Shown here: positions 1 to 11,545 of the stretch, one piece after another
Layout of the letters: every line of letters starts with the position of its first letter
Position numbering within the stretch: position 1 is the stretch's first letter
From: Doryteuthis pealeii
Lineage: Eukaryota; Mollusca; Cephalopoda; Myopsida; Loliginidae
Direction: 5' to 3'
DNA: 64,000 bases
NCBI GenBank assembly: GCA_023376005.1
Contig: CM042148.1
Location: 67,630,304-67,694,303 of the forward strand
Program-made: the position numbers and the translations under genes
The notes under the pieces: generated by a model
The model's database searches: none
The model's input: only the letters and a program-made list of their open reading frames with translations
What the model was told of the DNA's origin: nothing

Positions 1-244
1 TAAAATTAATATTTCATGGCGATATCAATTTAAATAAAAATAACAAAATTATGAAACTCTCCTAATTTTTTTTTAGATATTTGTCATTAAGTTTTATTTT
101 TTATATCTGCCATTTATTTTTAATATTGAAAAGATTTTTATGAAGACTGAAAAATCATGTTTAAAATAATAAAACAGAAATTACAGTAAATATCTTTAAT
201 GTTTTAGCTTATACATAATTTTCACTCAAAGTATACATTTTTTT

Positions 245-479
245 GGACCATTTGACCTTTAGGCACCCCTTTATGATCTCGATTATGAAAGGACATGTTT
301 TTCATTTACACCATCAATATCCGGTTGTTTTAACAGATGATTTTTAGATTTAAAAAAAAAATTATTAAACTAACCCCTAACCCTAACCCTAACCAACAAC
401 CAGATATTGACAGTGTAAATGAAAAACATGTCCTTTTTTAATCGAGATCAAAAAGGGGTGCCTAAATGTAATATGGTCT
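245..479. mobile_element. Palindromic MITE with telomere-like core (family P1), copy A
   Basis: Ends GGACCATTTGACC and its inverted counterpart. The long inverted arms include CATTTACACCRTCAATATCC and its reverse. The centre holds CCCTAACCCTAACCCTAAC. Same locus as 28127-28360 in copy B, so the insertion predates the A/B split. Confidence 0.85.
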
Positions 480-684
480 CATTTTTTTTTTCTAATTTAA
501 CATTCCTCCTCAGCTTTATCTTTTATTCTGAAAAACTTCTTTGCATTTTGTGTTTATGAATTTCATTATACTAAATATTATAAACTTGTAAATCTTCCTT
601 GATTCATGATAAAAAAAACCCAAAAAGAATGTATGAGTTCTGTTTGACTTAGTGTTTTTTTTTTCATCAAAAATCTTTTCCTAG

Positions 685-3600
685 GGCCATTTTGCAGAAA
701 TCATCTCAGTTTCATTCAACTCAACAGGAACTCAGCTGATCACCGGTTCATTTGACCACACAGTTTCTTTATGGGATGTTAATAGTGGAAAGTAAGTCAA
801 CATATGTTTTTCTAAACTTCTTATTGAAAAATGAAAGCAGAGGATCATAACTATTTCATAACAGTTTATTCAGCTGGATTCAAACAAGAGTAACTATTAC
901 ATTTCTTCATTATTAATATTTTTTTTAAATTAGAGAATGAAGAATGTATTTTTTTTCCAGATCTGTACTAGTCTGTATAGATGATTGCTTTTTTTTCCTT
1001 TTTTTTTTAGAAACTGAACCTCTATAGTGATCTTTGAGATTAATTTTTTCATAAAGACATAAAACACAGAAAAATAAAATTCCATAACCATACTAATGGA
1101 GTTGTAAAATGAATACGTTAGATATCTTTTTATCGTGATAACAATCTCATTGTCATTCTACACAAACATAAAAGGGTAATATGAACATTAGCTACATAAA
1201 TGAGAGTAATCTCCCCTTGTTTGTTTCACTTTGAAGAAGCCATATGTTTTGGTCGGCCATTTTCATTTCACCGTAAATCTACACTGAAAATACAAATATG
1301 TTGAAATCAATACAACTGCATGTTTTAACACAAAAATATCATAAGATGTGTTCTTAATAACAATTAAGTTCATATCAAATAATGCGCAAGCACAATTAAG
1401 AACACATTTTATGATATTTTCATGTTAAAACATGCAGTTGTATTGATTCAAACAAATTCGTATTTTCAGTGTAAATTTATGGTAAAATGAAAATGGCTGA
1501 CCAAAACATATGGCTTCCTCAAAGTGATATAAACAAGGGGAGGTTACTCTAATTTATGTAGCTAATGTTCAGATTACCCATAAAAGCATATCATGTGAGA
1601 TTATAATTCATAAACCTATTTTCATTCTGTCTTCAGACGTATTCATAAATTGACTGGTCATAATGCTGAAGTGAGTAGTACACAATTCAATTGGGACTGT
1701 TCTCTTATTGCCTCAGGATCTATGGACAAAACATGTAAAATATGGGATACTGCTTCAGGTAAACACTTTTATTTTAGTCATTAAAAATTGATTTTATATA
1801 ATAATGATGATAATGAAATTTATTGTGTACTGTGCTCAAGTGCACCACAACTCATCAAAGTCTCATGTCTAGTTCATAGAATAATAATGTCAGGGACATG
1901 AATAGCGTACAGTAATAATATACATCTATGTGTGTGCATGCGTGTATATGTGTGTGGAGGGGGCTTATCACGTATAGTGTTGGCGGACTACAGGAAGTAT
2001 GGAGGCTTTGAAAGATGCAGTGTTTTGGCAGCCTACAACGGATGCAGGCAGCTTATTCCATGCCTCGGCAACTCTGAGCGTGAAAAAATGTTTCCGAAAG
2101 TCATGTGAGTTATGCTGTTTTCTGACTTTGTAGGCATGCCCATGTGTGTTTGAAATATGGAGATCAAAAAGCTTATCTCTGTCTATTGAAAACATCCATA
2201 AATGGTAGTGATTGGTTCATTTGGAAACATTTTGTAATGTTAAATAATACTTATTTTTGGTAACAAGTTGAAATATAAACATTTTCTTTTGTTTAATTTT
2301 AATTTTACAATCCTTTAATATTTGGGATGAAGTCCTTAAGCAGAGCAAGTTATGTGGTGATTTATTTTTGTCGATATATTTATACTGATAATATATTTCA
2401 TTGCATTAATATTTTTGAATTAACAAAAATATATAAACATTCTGACTATGCACATGAAATAAATGTCATTAATTTTTATTTTATTTTATGAGCTACCATA
2501 GGTTGGATGTTATAAAATTGCTATATCTATATTAGAGTATAAGTAAGTAAAAAGTAAAGTCGTCAGGGTGGCCTAATGTTGATATCAGCCAGACAGTGAG
2601 GGCGTCTATCCCCTTTTCACTAGCGCTAGACCAAGGAGATTATTTTAGCATCTACCATTAGCTCCTCACTTTACCGTACAGATCCATGTACTACTCATAC
2701 ACTGAGTTGGCGAGGACCGGTATTGAACTAGGAACTTTGTGATTCCTAGCCGAACGCTATACTGACTGAACTTTGAATTTGTATTAAAATTTAAAATGAT
2801 GAGTAATAATAACTCATCACAGAAAAGTCTGCTAATAAATATTTTGTTTTCGGAACTTTTAATTGTCTATTAATTTTATAAATTTGATTTAATTTTTTAG
2901 GACAATGTATAGGAACTCTGAAAGATCATGAAGATGAAGTACTTGATGTTTGTTTTGACTATACTGGCCAATATTTATTGACTGCTTCCTCAGATGGAAC
3001 TGCACATGTCTATAATACTTCCACACATGATTTACAGTGCAAACTGGAAGGACATGTTGGAGAAATTTCCAAAGTATGTATTTTTTGTTTTTGTGGAAAT
3101 TATATTTTAATCATTTTCTTTTGTTTGCATTACTAATAAAGTTTAATGAATATAAATTGTGAATATTTGTTAATCTTTTTGAAAGTGGAAAGATTATTAC
3201 AAATTAAAAATAGATAATTATTTACTGTTCCCTAAATAAGGTATGCTTGTCAGATTCAAGTCTGTTTTAGTCAATGACATTGTTTTTATTTAATTTCATG
3301 AATTTCTTTGACTAAGAGAAAAATTTTTTAAAAAAAGGGGCAATTCCATGTCAAATCATCCAGAAAAAAGTAAAAAATGCTATCAAAAAAGTCAGAAAGT
3401 TAACCAATCTTAAGTTATTCATGAACAATAATGTTAGCATTTTTGGTTTCACCGGGCAAAAATGCTATTATAAACTAATTTTTAGTAGTAGGGATGCTCT
3501 AGAACTCATTTTACAGACAAAAATAGTCACCATTTTTTGCGACCCCCCTTAAATTTGGAGAGCTAAAAATCGACATAATAAGAGTATTTACGGATTTGAA

Positions 3601-6600
3601 GGAACCCTTATTTCTCCGTAGTTGTAGGCAATTTGTCGGACAAAGAAGGAACAAACACAAAGTAAATGCAGACACTAGTATTGACAAAAAATTACATAAA
3701 TTGTTGCAAATTTAATGGTATTTGCTACGGGACTTATCTGTGGAGGAATTTCTTGTAGTACTGGTGATAACACGGTTTTCTTCTCGTCGGTGGGAAATGT
3801 AGAAAGGATGCTTCGTCTCGGTAGTTGTTCTTCCTTTGGTCTGTGTACAGTAGTACCGGCCTTTGTGCAGTATGCAGATACTATGCCTTAGAAGGAATCT
3901 GGTTGTAAAGTTCTTGTGATAAGTGGACCCTGTTTTGGGGCTTGGTACTGAGAGCTTGGTGTCTCATGTCTCTTCACCAGTACTGCTTTGCGATAAGTGG
4001 CCCTGTTTTGGGGCTAAGTGAGAGAACGTTAGTTTTTACGTCTCTCCTCCAGTAATGGTTCCCTGATAAGTAGGCCTTGTTTTGGGGCTAAATGAGAGAG
4101 CGTTTCTTTTGACGTCTCTCTCCAGTAACAGATTCTTGATAAGTAGGCCCTGTTTTGGGGCTAAGTGAGAGAACGTTAGTTTTTACGTCTCTCCTCCAGT
4201 AATGGTTCCCTGATAAGTAGGCCTTGTTTTTGGGCTAAATGAGAGAGCGTTTCTTTTGACGTCTCTCTCCAGTAACAGATTCTTGATAAGTAGGCCCTGT
4301 TTTGGGGCTAAGTGAGAGAACGTTAGTTTTTACGTCTCTCCTCCAGTAATGGTTCCCTGATAAGTAGGCCTTGTTTTGGGGCTAAATGAGAGAGCGTTTT
4401 CTTTTGACGTCTCTCTCCAGTAACAGATTCTTGATAAGTAGGCCCTGTTTTGGGGCTAAGTGAGAGAACGTTAGTTTTTACGTCTCCTCCAGTAATGGTT
4501 CCCTGATAAGTAGGCCTTGTTTTTGGGCTAAATGAGAGAGCGTTTCTTTTGACGTCTCTCTCCAGTAACAGATTCTTGATAAGTGGGCCCTGTTTTGGGC
4601 TAAGTGAGAGAACGTTAGTTTTATGTCTCTCCTCCAGTAATGGTTCCCTGATAAGTAGGCCTTGTTTTTGGGCTAAATGAGAGAGCGTTTCTTTGACGTC
4701 TCTCTCCAGTAACAGATTCTTGATAAGTAGGCCCTGTTTTGGGGCTAAGTGAGAGAACGTTAGTTTTTACGTCTCTCCTCCAGTAACGGTTCTTTGACAA
4801 GTGAAGTTTTGGTATTTGGCGCCAACATCGTATGTTGGCGAGTGCCCCCAGGCGGTAGGGGGAGATAGTTAGCTATGGAATTTCCAATAATAACTCTGCC
4901 AATTCTTGGAATTGGAAGCTCAAATTTTTGAGATATTCTAACTTTAACATAATCAACACATGTACAAAATTTCAGAAAAATTGAAGCGGTTGGGTGACAT
5001 GGCCTGGATGATTTGAGATGCCGTTACCCAAAACCAAAAACTTTTTGATGGACAAAATACAATAAAATAAAGTTAGCAAAAAATGAGATATGATAAAAGC
5101 ATGGCAGATTGTCAAACTTCATAAATGATTGAAAATTATGTAATGAGTTTTGGTGTATTTTCCTGGCCAGTTGATGATTTCTATATTTTCTGAATTCATA
5201 TAATGATGTTTTTAGTAAATTCATATTTTTTTTTTTTTTTAAGTATTTTTACCTTTTACTTTCTTTTTTCAAAAAACAGTGTACCTTAAGAAACGTCTCA
5301 TATTTTACTTTACTGGTTGTAAAACTGAGAAATGAAAGTAAGACACATATTTTTAGGTATAGAAAATAAAACTTTTATGTATTTATTAGAGTGGCATTTG
5401 ATGGTTTAAGATTATAATAGAAAAAATATCTAAATGATATGAATTCAGAATTATCAATAATGATTAAAGTGATAAACTCTATAGATTGGTTGAAATGTAT
5501 CTGAGATATGTGAAGACCTGGTAAGAATCATTTAAATGAAAAATAAATTACTTGAGAAAAATATATTATACTTACTAATGCTTTGATTCTATTGAATGTT
5601 GGTTTCTGGTGGTGGTGGTGGGGGGGGGTACGAACTAAAATGAATTGAAGATTTTGAAATTTAATGTTACAGAAACATCTAATCCTCAAAAATAATTACT
5701 TGTGACAATAGAACTAGTATTATTTGGATTATTCAGACTATTGTCCTCATCTTCATTGTTATCTATACAACATTTAAGCCGATATGCTCTCCAGCCTTCT
5801 TCAGGTATTTCTTGTTGGACTCGGGAACTTTCTCAGACTTGGGAACCTTCTTTTAGAAATCGATAACCATCACGGAACTTTGAACCTAACTCTTTATTCA
5901 GTCCATGGGGGTATCCTGTTCTTATTCCACTAACCATAGCTGGGGTACAGGTGTTAAGCTGTGTTAATTATTATTCTATGTTACTGCTGCCCCTGACCAG
6001 CATTGAACCTGCAGTCTATAGATAACTGTCACTTAGAACTGTCCTAATATAACTCCTTTATCCACTAAGTTACTAATTATCAAGTCTCATCTAAAAATTC
6101 TGAGAAATACAATAGAACTAATTTATATAAATTTTAGTTGGTTAAATCCAATTTTTAGTTAGTCAAATCCAATTTTTAGTTAGTCAAATCCAATAAACTG
6201 CGCAGTAGATTAAGTATTTAGTGTATTTCAAGTATAGATAATGAAGTAGTTACAATGATTTCCACATTACTCAGCCTATAAGATAAACTCTTTCTTTTCT
6301 CCAGAAAATATTTTTTTGTGTCCAATATATTGCTGTTATTATAGATAGGAAACTGATCATCAAAGAATAAAGCTGTATTGTCAAAAAAAAATTAAAATTG
6401 CTGTAAAACTTGTTTAACTGAGAAATATTGTTGTGAAATTAACTGCTGATTGTACAGTTTTATATACGTGGATTCTCTCACTAACTTTATTTTTTCTCTT
6501 AGATCACATTCAATCCCCAGGGAACTGCTATTTTGACTGCATCTTCAGACAAAACAGCTCGAATTTGGGATCCAGAAACTGGAAACTGCAAACAAATACT

Positions 6601-9189
6601 TGAAGGACACACAGATGAAATATTTAGCTGTGCTTTTAACTATGAAGGAAATATAATTATTACAGGTAAATTATGCTTTGATAAATATTGTCTTTTCTCT
6701 ATTTTAACTTTAGTAAATTTCATTATATCTTTATTATCTAATAATTAAATTAAGAAAAATAATTGAAAAATTGTGTAATTGTATATAAAGCTAAGCTTAG
6801 TAAATATCAAGAATATTATATATTTGCAAAATGTTTGTATATAAGTAAGTATTTTCATTTCTATGTTTGGACCATATTACCTTTAGGTACCCTTTTTTGA
6901 TCTCTATAAAGAAAGGACATGTTTTTCATTTACACCGTCAATATCCGGTTGTTTGTTAGGGTTCGGAGTTAGTTTTATAATTTTGAAAAAAAAATCTAAA
7001 AATTGTCTGTTAAAACAACTGGATATTGATGGTGTAAATGAAAAACATGTCCTTTCTTAATCGAGATCAAAAAGGGGTGCCTAAAGGTCATATGGTCCCT
7101 ATATTTTGTAAAAATATTTATTCATATACAGTCAATACTTTTTGCAATAAGAGAACATTCTTGTTCTATACAAATTGGGTGTTAATAGGATGAAGAAGAG
7201 TGTTTTAGACCAATTTTTCAAGTAAAGAAGATTTTCTCACTTTAAAAAAACAAATCAGCATTCAAAATCCTTGATTGTTACTTTAGCTAAAAAAAAATTA
7301 TTTGAAGGTTTCTTCAACTTGATTCTCAAGATTAAAGAAGCCATTGCCTGTAAGTAATATAGATGCTTTAAAAATAATCAGTTAGAAAGAAGTTTGGTGA
7401 ATTAACAGAAATAAATTCTATAATGAGAAAGGAATAAAGACAAGACAAGTATATTGTTTTTAAAAGGGGTTTATTATATTGTGCGATGCGAAGGGTTTGC
7501 TAAAACTTAATACCTTTTAGCGGTGCTTGAGTCACATAGATATATATACAGTAACAAGTATTGCACCTATCTTTGTTGAGTTCTTTTAGGGTGAAGAATT
7601 CTATTGTTGGCTCATATGTTGTCGGTTCTGTTCTGTTCTAGTAGTCAGCACTGGTGGCTGCAGTCAGGTCGGACATGGTCCGTCTCTGAATAACTTTACT
7701 GTTCTGCCAGGAGAGACGTTATTTTTCCAACTGCTGTTGCTGTTCTCCTCTGGATGTCTCCCTGTCCGAGTAGCAGTACTGTTCTTGGGACGTCCGGCTT
7801 CATCCACTGCTGTTACTGTTCTAAAGATTTCTAGGGTTTCCTTCCTTCCGGTACCATACTTCCGGTCCATATTTTCCAAAGAATACATAGGGGGAAATAA
7901 AATTTCTATCTATAATTGTTTCAACTAAATTAACATAACTGTCACAATGCAAAAGCTATCATTATCAATGATAAATTTCTATTTACTTATATGGATGATG
8001 TTGATTTCAAGTTTTGAATGTTTCATTTTATGCTGGTCTAAATATCTATGTACATTAATTGTTTGGTCACGTTGATAGAAGCTATGATCTATCAAACTAC
8101 TCCTGTCCCATTAAATGTTCACCCTAATCTTTCAGAGATGTTACTATAATTTTTTTCTGACTTTTCATCTGCATCCAGTCATTGTAAAGATCTCACAGCC
8201 ATTTTTATTTTCTAAACTGAAATTTCTACTTAGAAAATTTGAAAAAACAAATCTTATTGTTCATTCTTTAACAAGATTGACTTCAAATGCAGAATTTATA
8301 TTCCATTCAGCTCAATTCTAACACCATTTCAACTCATGCAAATTCATAAAATATGAAAATTAGGAGTATTATTTGTATTATGTGGACTTCATTGTTATCA
8401 GTACAACATTTCGGCCAATGTGCCCTCCGGCCTTCTTCAGGTATTTCTTGTCGGACTCGGGAACCTTCTTGTCGTAATTGGGAGCCAATTGGATACATAG
8501 CCTAGTGGATAAAGGAGTTAGGTTAAGACAATTCTAAGTGACAGTTATCTCTAGACTGCAGGTTCAATCCTGGTCAGGGGCAGCAGTAACATAGAATAAT
8601 AATTAACACAAGTTTAACACCTGTACCCCTGCTATGGTTAGAGGAATGAGAACAGGATACCCCCATGGACTGAATAAAGAGTTAGATTCAAAGTTCCATG
8701 ATGGCTCCCGATTACAACAAGAAGGTTCCCAAGTCCAAGAAGAAATACCTGAAGAAGGCCGGAGGGCACATTGGCCGAAACATTGTACAAATAACAATGA
8801 AGATGAGGACAATAGTCCAAATAATACAAATAATACTAATTATCAAGCTCATCTAAAAAATTCAGAGAAATAGTATGAAAATTATGAGTTGAAAGACTTT
8901 CTATATTTGTTTCAAAAATATAGTTAAAATGAATGAAATAAAGTAATTCATGAATAATATTTGTTATCAATTTCAATCATTATTTATTAATATCATTTAA
9001 AAAGTATTATCCTTTTTGAAAAACAGAAACTGTAGAAGAATAAATTATCATGTTGAACTATTAGATAAATAGAATTGTTAATTATTTTGATTTACTTTTT
9101 ATCATACTCTTATACATTCATGTTGAATAAAGTATTTTATTTTATTATTTTCAGGTAGCAAAGATAACACTTGTCGAATATGGCGGTAA
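685..9189 (+). CDS. DAW1: DAW1 copy A, last five coding exons (3' part of gene)
   Basis: Dynein assembly factor with WD repeats 1 (ODA16 in algae) is a WD40 cargo adaptor that helps intraflagellar transport carry outer-arm dynein into cilia (family knowledge). Exons read from the sequence: 685-791, 1637-1758, 2901-3073, 6503-6665, 9155-9189 (stop TAA 9187-9189), all with AG/GT borders and compatible phases, 600 bp in total. They encode five WD40 repeats, with blade ends SLWDV, KIWDT, HVYNT, RIWDP and the C-terminus [11 protein letters not shown], and GH/DH dipeptides opening the blades (GHFAEI, GHNAEV, DHEDEV, GHVGEI, GHTDEI). The protein ends at the usual DAW1 C-terminus. The 5' exons lie outside the window. 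No frameshift or premature stop is present. It differs from copy B by two synonymous changes: the first base of exon 1637-1758 (Lys) and ACT/ACG in exon 2901-3073. Probably an allelic copy of the same gene. Confidence 0.93.
1175..1578. mobile_element. Near-palindromic MITE (family P2), only in copy A
   Basis: A fold-back of about 404 bp, GGTAATATGAACATTAGC to its inverted match ending GATTACC, with exact 8-bp duplications CATAAAAG (1167-1174, 1579-1586). Copy B has the empty site CATAAAAG once at 29666-29673. The arms include ATGCAGTTGTATTGAT and its reverse. Confidence 0.9.
1801..2165 (-). mobile_element. 3' fragment of the same LINE family, only in copy A
   Basis: Minus-strand ORF ending at 1968 encodes [20 protein letters not shown] and [10 protein letters not shown], matching the C-terminus of the LINE at 22881-24062. 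The 3' tail ATAATGATGATAATG is at 1801. Copy B (about 29895-29910) lacks it: TTTTATATATAAAAGC. Confidence 0.85.
2540..2770 (-). mobile_element. tRNA-derived SINE family S1, only in copy A
   Basis: Reverse-complement S1: 3' end GTCGTCAGGGTGGCCTAATG first, tRNA-like head last (GCGAGGACCGGTATTGAACT). In copy B the same place holds about 70 bp of unrelated sequence (about 30705-30775), so insertion was accompanied or followed by a deletion. Confidence 0.8.
3579..4889 (+). mobile_element. TAAGAG...CCAATA insertion with 4-bp target duplication and internal higher-order minisatellite
   Basis: Begins TAAGAGTATTTACGG and ends GGAATTTCCAATA, flanked by ATAA (3575-3578, 4890-4893). Copy B has ATAA once. 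About 3925-4800 is an alternation of two ~74-bp units (GTGAGAGAACGTTAGTTTTT type and ATGAGAGAGCGTTTCTTTTG type), a ~148-bp dimer repeated about five times. Near the 3' end are TTGGCGCCAACATCGTATG, primer-binding-site-like, and a purine run TAGGGGGAGATA. No ORF. A shorter relative is at 53691-54321. Confidence 0.85.
3925..4800. repeat. Dimeric minisatellite, ~148-bp higher-order unit
   Basis: Two diverged ~74-bp monomers alternate in strict order (GATAAGTAGGCCCTG / GATAAGTAGGCCTTG starts). Successive dimers are almost identical, implying recent amplification of the dimer rather than of the monomer. Confidence 0.85.
5715..6108 (-). mobile_element. Composite tRNA-derived SINE family S2 (copy A)
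   Basis: In element sense (minus strand): GAGACTTGATAATTAGTA leader, tRNA-like head with A-box-like TAGTGGATAAAGGAG and B-box-like GGTTCAATCCTGG (diverged here), then a KVPES-type coding-like minisatellite, then CCTGAAGAAGGC...AATAATACTA. Flanking duplication AATAGAAC, extendable to ACAATAGAAC (5705-5714, 6109-6118). Counterpart at about 32386-32805 in copy B. Confidence 0.8.
6869..7098. mobile_element. Palindromic MITE family P1, present only in copy A
   Basis: GGACCATATTACC...GGTCATATGGTCC with 8-bp target duplications CTATGTTT (6861-6868) and CTATATTT (7099-7106). The empty site is visible in copy B at 34206-34213 (CTATATTT once). The core has a single GTTAGGGTT. Confidence 0.9.
8367..8873 (+). 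mobile_element. SINE family S2 with an extra inverted tail at its 5' end (copy A)
   Basis: An inverted tail (8367-8485) is followed by a complete plus-sense unit: tRNA-like head (CCTAGTGGATAAAGGAG, GGTTCAATCCTGGTC), body, and tail GAAGAAGGCCGGAGGGCACA. Flanks TATGAAAATTAGGAG (8352-8366) and TATGAAAATTATGAG (8874-8888) are target duplications. The stretch from ATGGCTCCCGATTACAAC can be read [10 protein letters not shown], coding-like. Confidence 0.82.
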
Positions 9190-9232
9190 ATCACTATGGA
9201 AATGAACAATGAAGAGAACATTTGAAAATAAA
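9190..9232 (+). promoter_or_regulatory. DAW1 copy A 3' UTR with AATAAA poly(A) signal (9227-9232)
   Basis: A canonical AATAAA lies 38 bp after the stop codon, implying a very short 3' UTR. The same hexamer is at 36350-36355 in copy B. Confidence 0.6.
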
Positions 9233-9439
9233 CATTCATCCCAAATCACCCTAACATATAATTTGTATATCAACTTAAGATTATTCCAATAGATAATATT
9301 TTCACTATGAAAAGACACCACACCCACACATACATTTACTTAGAATGAAAATTGTAGAATTGAGTTTTAAATTCAAATTTGTAAATGATTTGTATTCATG
9401 AAACATTTCTAATCTTCTTTTTTTATGATTAATCATTTT

Positions 9440-9860
9440 TTACAAAAAGTCGCCATTTTTCGCCAACCCATCAAATTTGGAGAGCTAAAAATCGACATAA
9501 CTGTCAATTTTTGGAATTGAAAGCTCAAATTTTGGGGATCGTCTAATGTTAACATAGTCCACACCTGGAAAAAAAAAAAGAAAAATTGAAGTGGGTAGTG
9601 ACAATTTTACTTTTGTCTGGATGATATGGACATTTGACATGGAATTACCCTTTAGTGCAAATTACATACAACAATCAAGAACCAATAGTATCATTTTTCA
9701 CCAACCCCACCAAATTTGGAGAGTTAAAAATCGACATAACTCCTCTAATTTTTCGAAACAGAAGCTCAAATTTTGGGAATTGGCTAACGTACAATATTTC
9801 AGAAAAATTGAAGCGGGTGGGTGACATTGCCCGGATGATTTGACATGGAATTACCCTATG
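9440..9860. repeat. Two tandem fragments of the AATTCCATG TIR family downstream of DAW1 (copy A)
   Basis: The unit with CCAAATTTGGAGAG...AAATCGACATAAC...TTTGACATGGAATTACCC occurs at about 9455-9655 and about 9675-9860. Short ORFs across it are by-products. Counterpart at about 36560-36980 in copy B. Confidence 0.65.
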
Positions 9861-10156
9861 GTCTAGTTATACCTGATATTACAAAACTCTTGAAGCTTAA
9901 TATGTCATAGAATATCTTTTCTATCAAATTGCTTAGAATAATGTGCCATTCAAAACATAAATTCTTAAAACTTTTGTCAAAATTTTCGAAATGAGAAATT
10001 ATCATTATCATACATTGATTTATATGACTATTGTCTTCATCTTTGTTATAGAAGGTTACTGACTAAAACGGACATCCAAAGAGAAGGACAAAGGACAACT
10101 ATAACAAGCAAGATAAAACATTAGTCCAAAGAAATCGATCAGTCAATAGAATGTTC

Positions 10157-10830
10157 GGTGCCGTTATAGTATATGGTCTACCTTTTTGATTCTGTTATAG
10201 TATGTGGCCTACCTTTTTGATTCTGTTATAGTATGTGGCCTACCTTTTTGATTCTGTTATAGTATATAGCCTACCTTTTTGATTCTGTTATAGTATATGG
10301 CCCTACCTTTTTGACTCTGTTATAGTATATGGCCTACCTTTTTGATTCTGTTATAGTATGTGGCCTACCTTTTTGATTCTGTTATAGTATGTGGCCTACC
10401 TATTTGATTCTGTTATAGTATATGGCCTACCTTTTTGATTCTGTTATAGTATACGGCCTACCTTTTTGATTCTGTTATAGTATGTGGCCTACCCGGTTTG
10501 AAAGTGTCCTCCCTCAGTAAGACTAGATTTATAGATATAAGTAGTAGGCAATTCATTGAAACTAATTATTTTTCATATATATTCAATTTCAAGAAATGCA
10601 ATTCAGTCATAAGCTGTATATAGTAATTAAGAATACTTAAAAAAAGAATTTATCAATAATTTACATGAATCAGAGATCTATTTGATTCTAAAATATTCTA
10701 AAATTCTGAAATAGGGTAGGGTTAGGGTTAGGGTTAGAAGTTATTATTATAACCTTATAATATGCTTTTATGGTAGGCCACATACTACAAGAGAGACATG
10801 ATTTCGTAGGCCAAATTCTATAATGGTACC
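10157..10830. mobile_element. hAT-like MITE (family P3) with internal 31-bp minisatellite and TTAGGG repeats
   Basis: TIRs GGTGCCGTTATAGTATATGG and GGTACCATTATAGAATTTGG (reverse of the right end). 8-bp flanks GAATGTTC (10149-10156) and AAATGTTC (10831-10838). About ten 31-bp units (CCTACCTTTTTGATTCTGTT core) fill 10169-10495. GGGTTAGGGTTAGGGTTAG lies at about 10718-10738. Confidence 0.85.
10169..10495. repeat. 31-bp minisatellite, about ten units (inside P3)
   Basis: Successive units start at 10201, 10232 and so on, at a 31-bp spacing. Unit: TATGTGGCCTACCTTTTTG + ATTCTGTTATAG. Confidence 0.9.
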
Positions 10831-11003
10831 AAATGTTCTAATGATTTTTAATTACACAATGATTTTATCTTTTACAATATTTATATAAACTAATAGATGG
10901 CAATCATCCTATATTGCTTGTTGACTTTTTAAAAGAAAATATTGTTTTAGGCATATGTACATATATTTAATATCATATATTTAACTCAGATATAATATTA
11001 AAA

Positions 11004-11247
11004 CAGGGCTGGTTTAGCTCAGTCGGTGGAGTGTTCAACTTAGAACCATAAGGTTCTTGGTTCGATACTGGTCCTCACCAATCAGCATATGAGTAGCACA
11101 GGGATCTGTGCAGTAAAGTAAGGAGCTGATGGTAGGTGTGGCGCTCCACCTCAGATGCAAAAATAATTTTGGTCTAGTGCTAGTAAAAAGGAGATAGATT
11201 CCCTCACTGTCTAGCTGGTACTGACTTTAGGCCGCACCGACAACTTT
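11004..11247 (+). mobile_element. tRNA-derived SINE family S1 (copy A)
   Basis: tRNA-like head with A box TTTAGCTCAGTCGGTGG and B box GGTTCGATACTGG, then the body GGTGTGGCGCTCCACCTCAG and a 3' end TTTAGGCCGCACCGAC shared with the other S1 copies. Perfect 11-bp duplications TAATATTAAAA (10993-11003, 11248-11258). Confidence 0.9.
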
Positions 11248-11289
11248 AATATTAAAATATAATTTTTATCATGTTTTCAACAAAAAAAA

Positions 11290-11545
11290 GGTAATCTGAA
11301 TATTAGCTACATAAACATATTAATGACAATTAAGTTCATTTCAAATAATGCGCAAGCACAATTAAGAACACATTTTATGATATTGTCATGTTAAAACATG
11401 CAGTTGTATTGATTTGAACAAATTTGTATTTTCAGTGTAGATTTACAGTGAAATGAAAATGGCTGACCAAAACATAACGGCTTCCTCAAAGAGAAATAAA
11501 CAAGAGGAGATTACTCTCATTTATGTAGCTAATGTTGAGATTACC
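11290..11545. mobile_element. MITE family P2, shorter copy (copy A)
   Basis: Starts GGTAATCTGAATATTAGCTA and ends with GAGATTACC. It lacks most of one arm relative to 1175-1578. It is also at 38392-38647 in copy B, so it predates the A/B difference. Confidence 0.8.

Larger units (their letters stand above)
3338..5029. mobile_element. TIR element (AATTCCATGTCAAATCATCC family), copy A, interrupted
   Basis: Left end GGGCAATTCCATGTCAAATC; right end GGATGATTTGAGATGCCGTT then ACCC, roughly inverted. The interior contains GGAGAGCTAAAAATCGACAT. It is split by the TAAGAG insertion (3579-4889). The uninterrupted form is at 31343-31719. Confidence 0.7.

Noticed and set aside
8740..8850. Hammerhead ribozyme in the S2 tail (CTGAAGA - stem - CGAAAC - stem)
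   Set aside because: A stem II (GGCCG/CGGCC in some copies) and a stem III can be drawn, but the core reads CTGAAGA rather than CTGATGA, the U needed before the cleavage site is A, and stem I does not pair.
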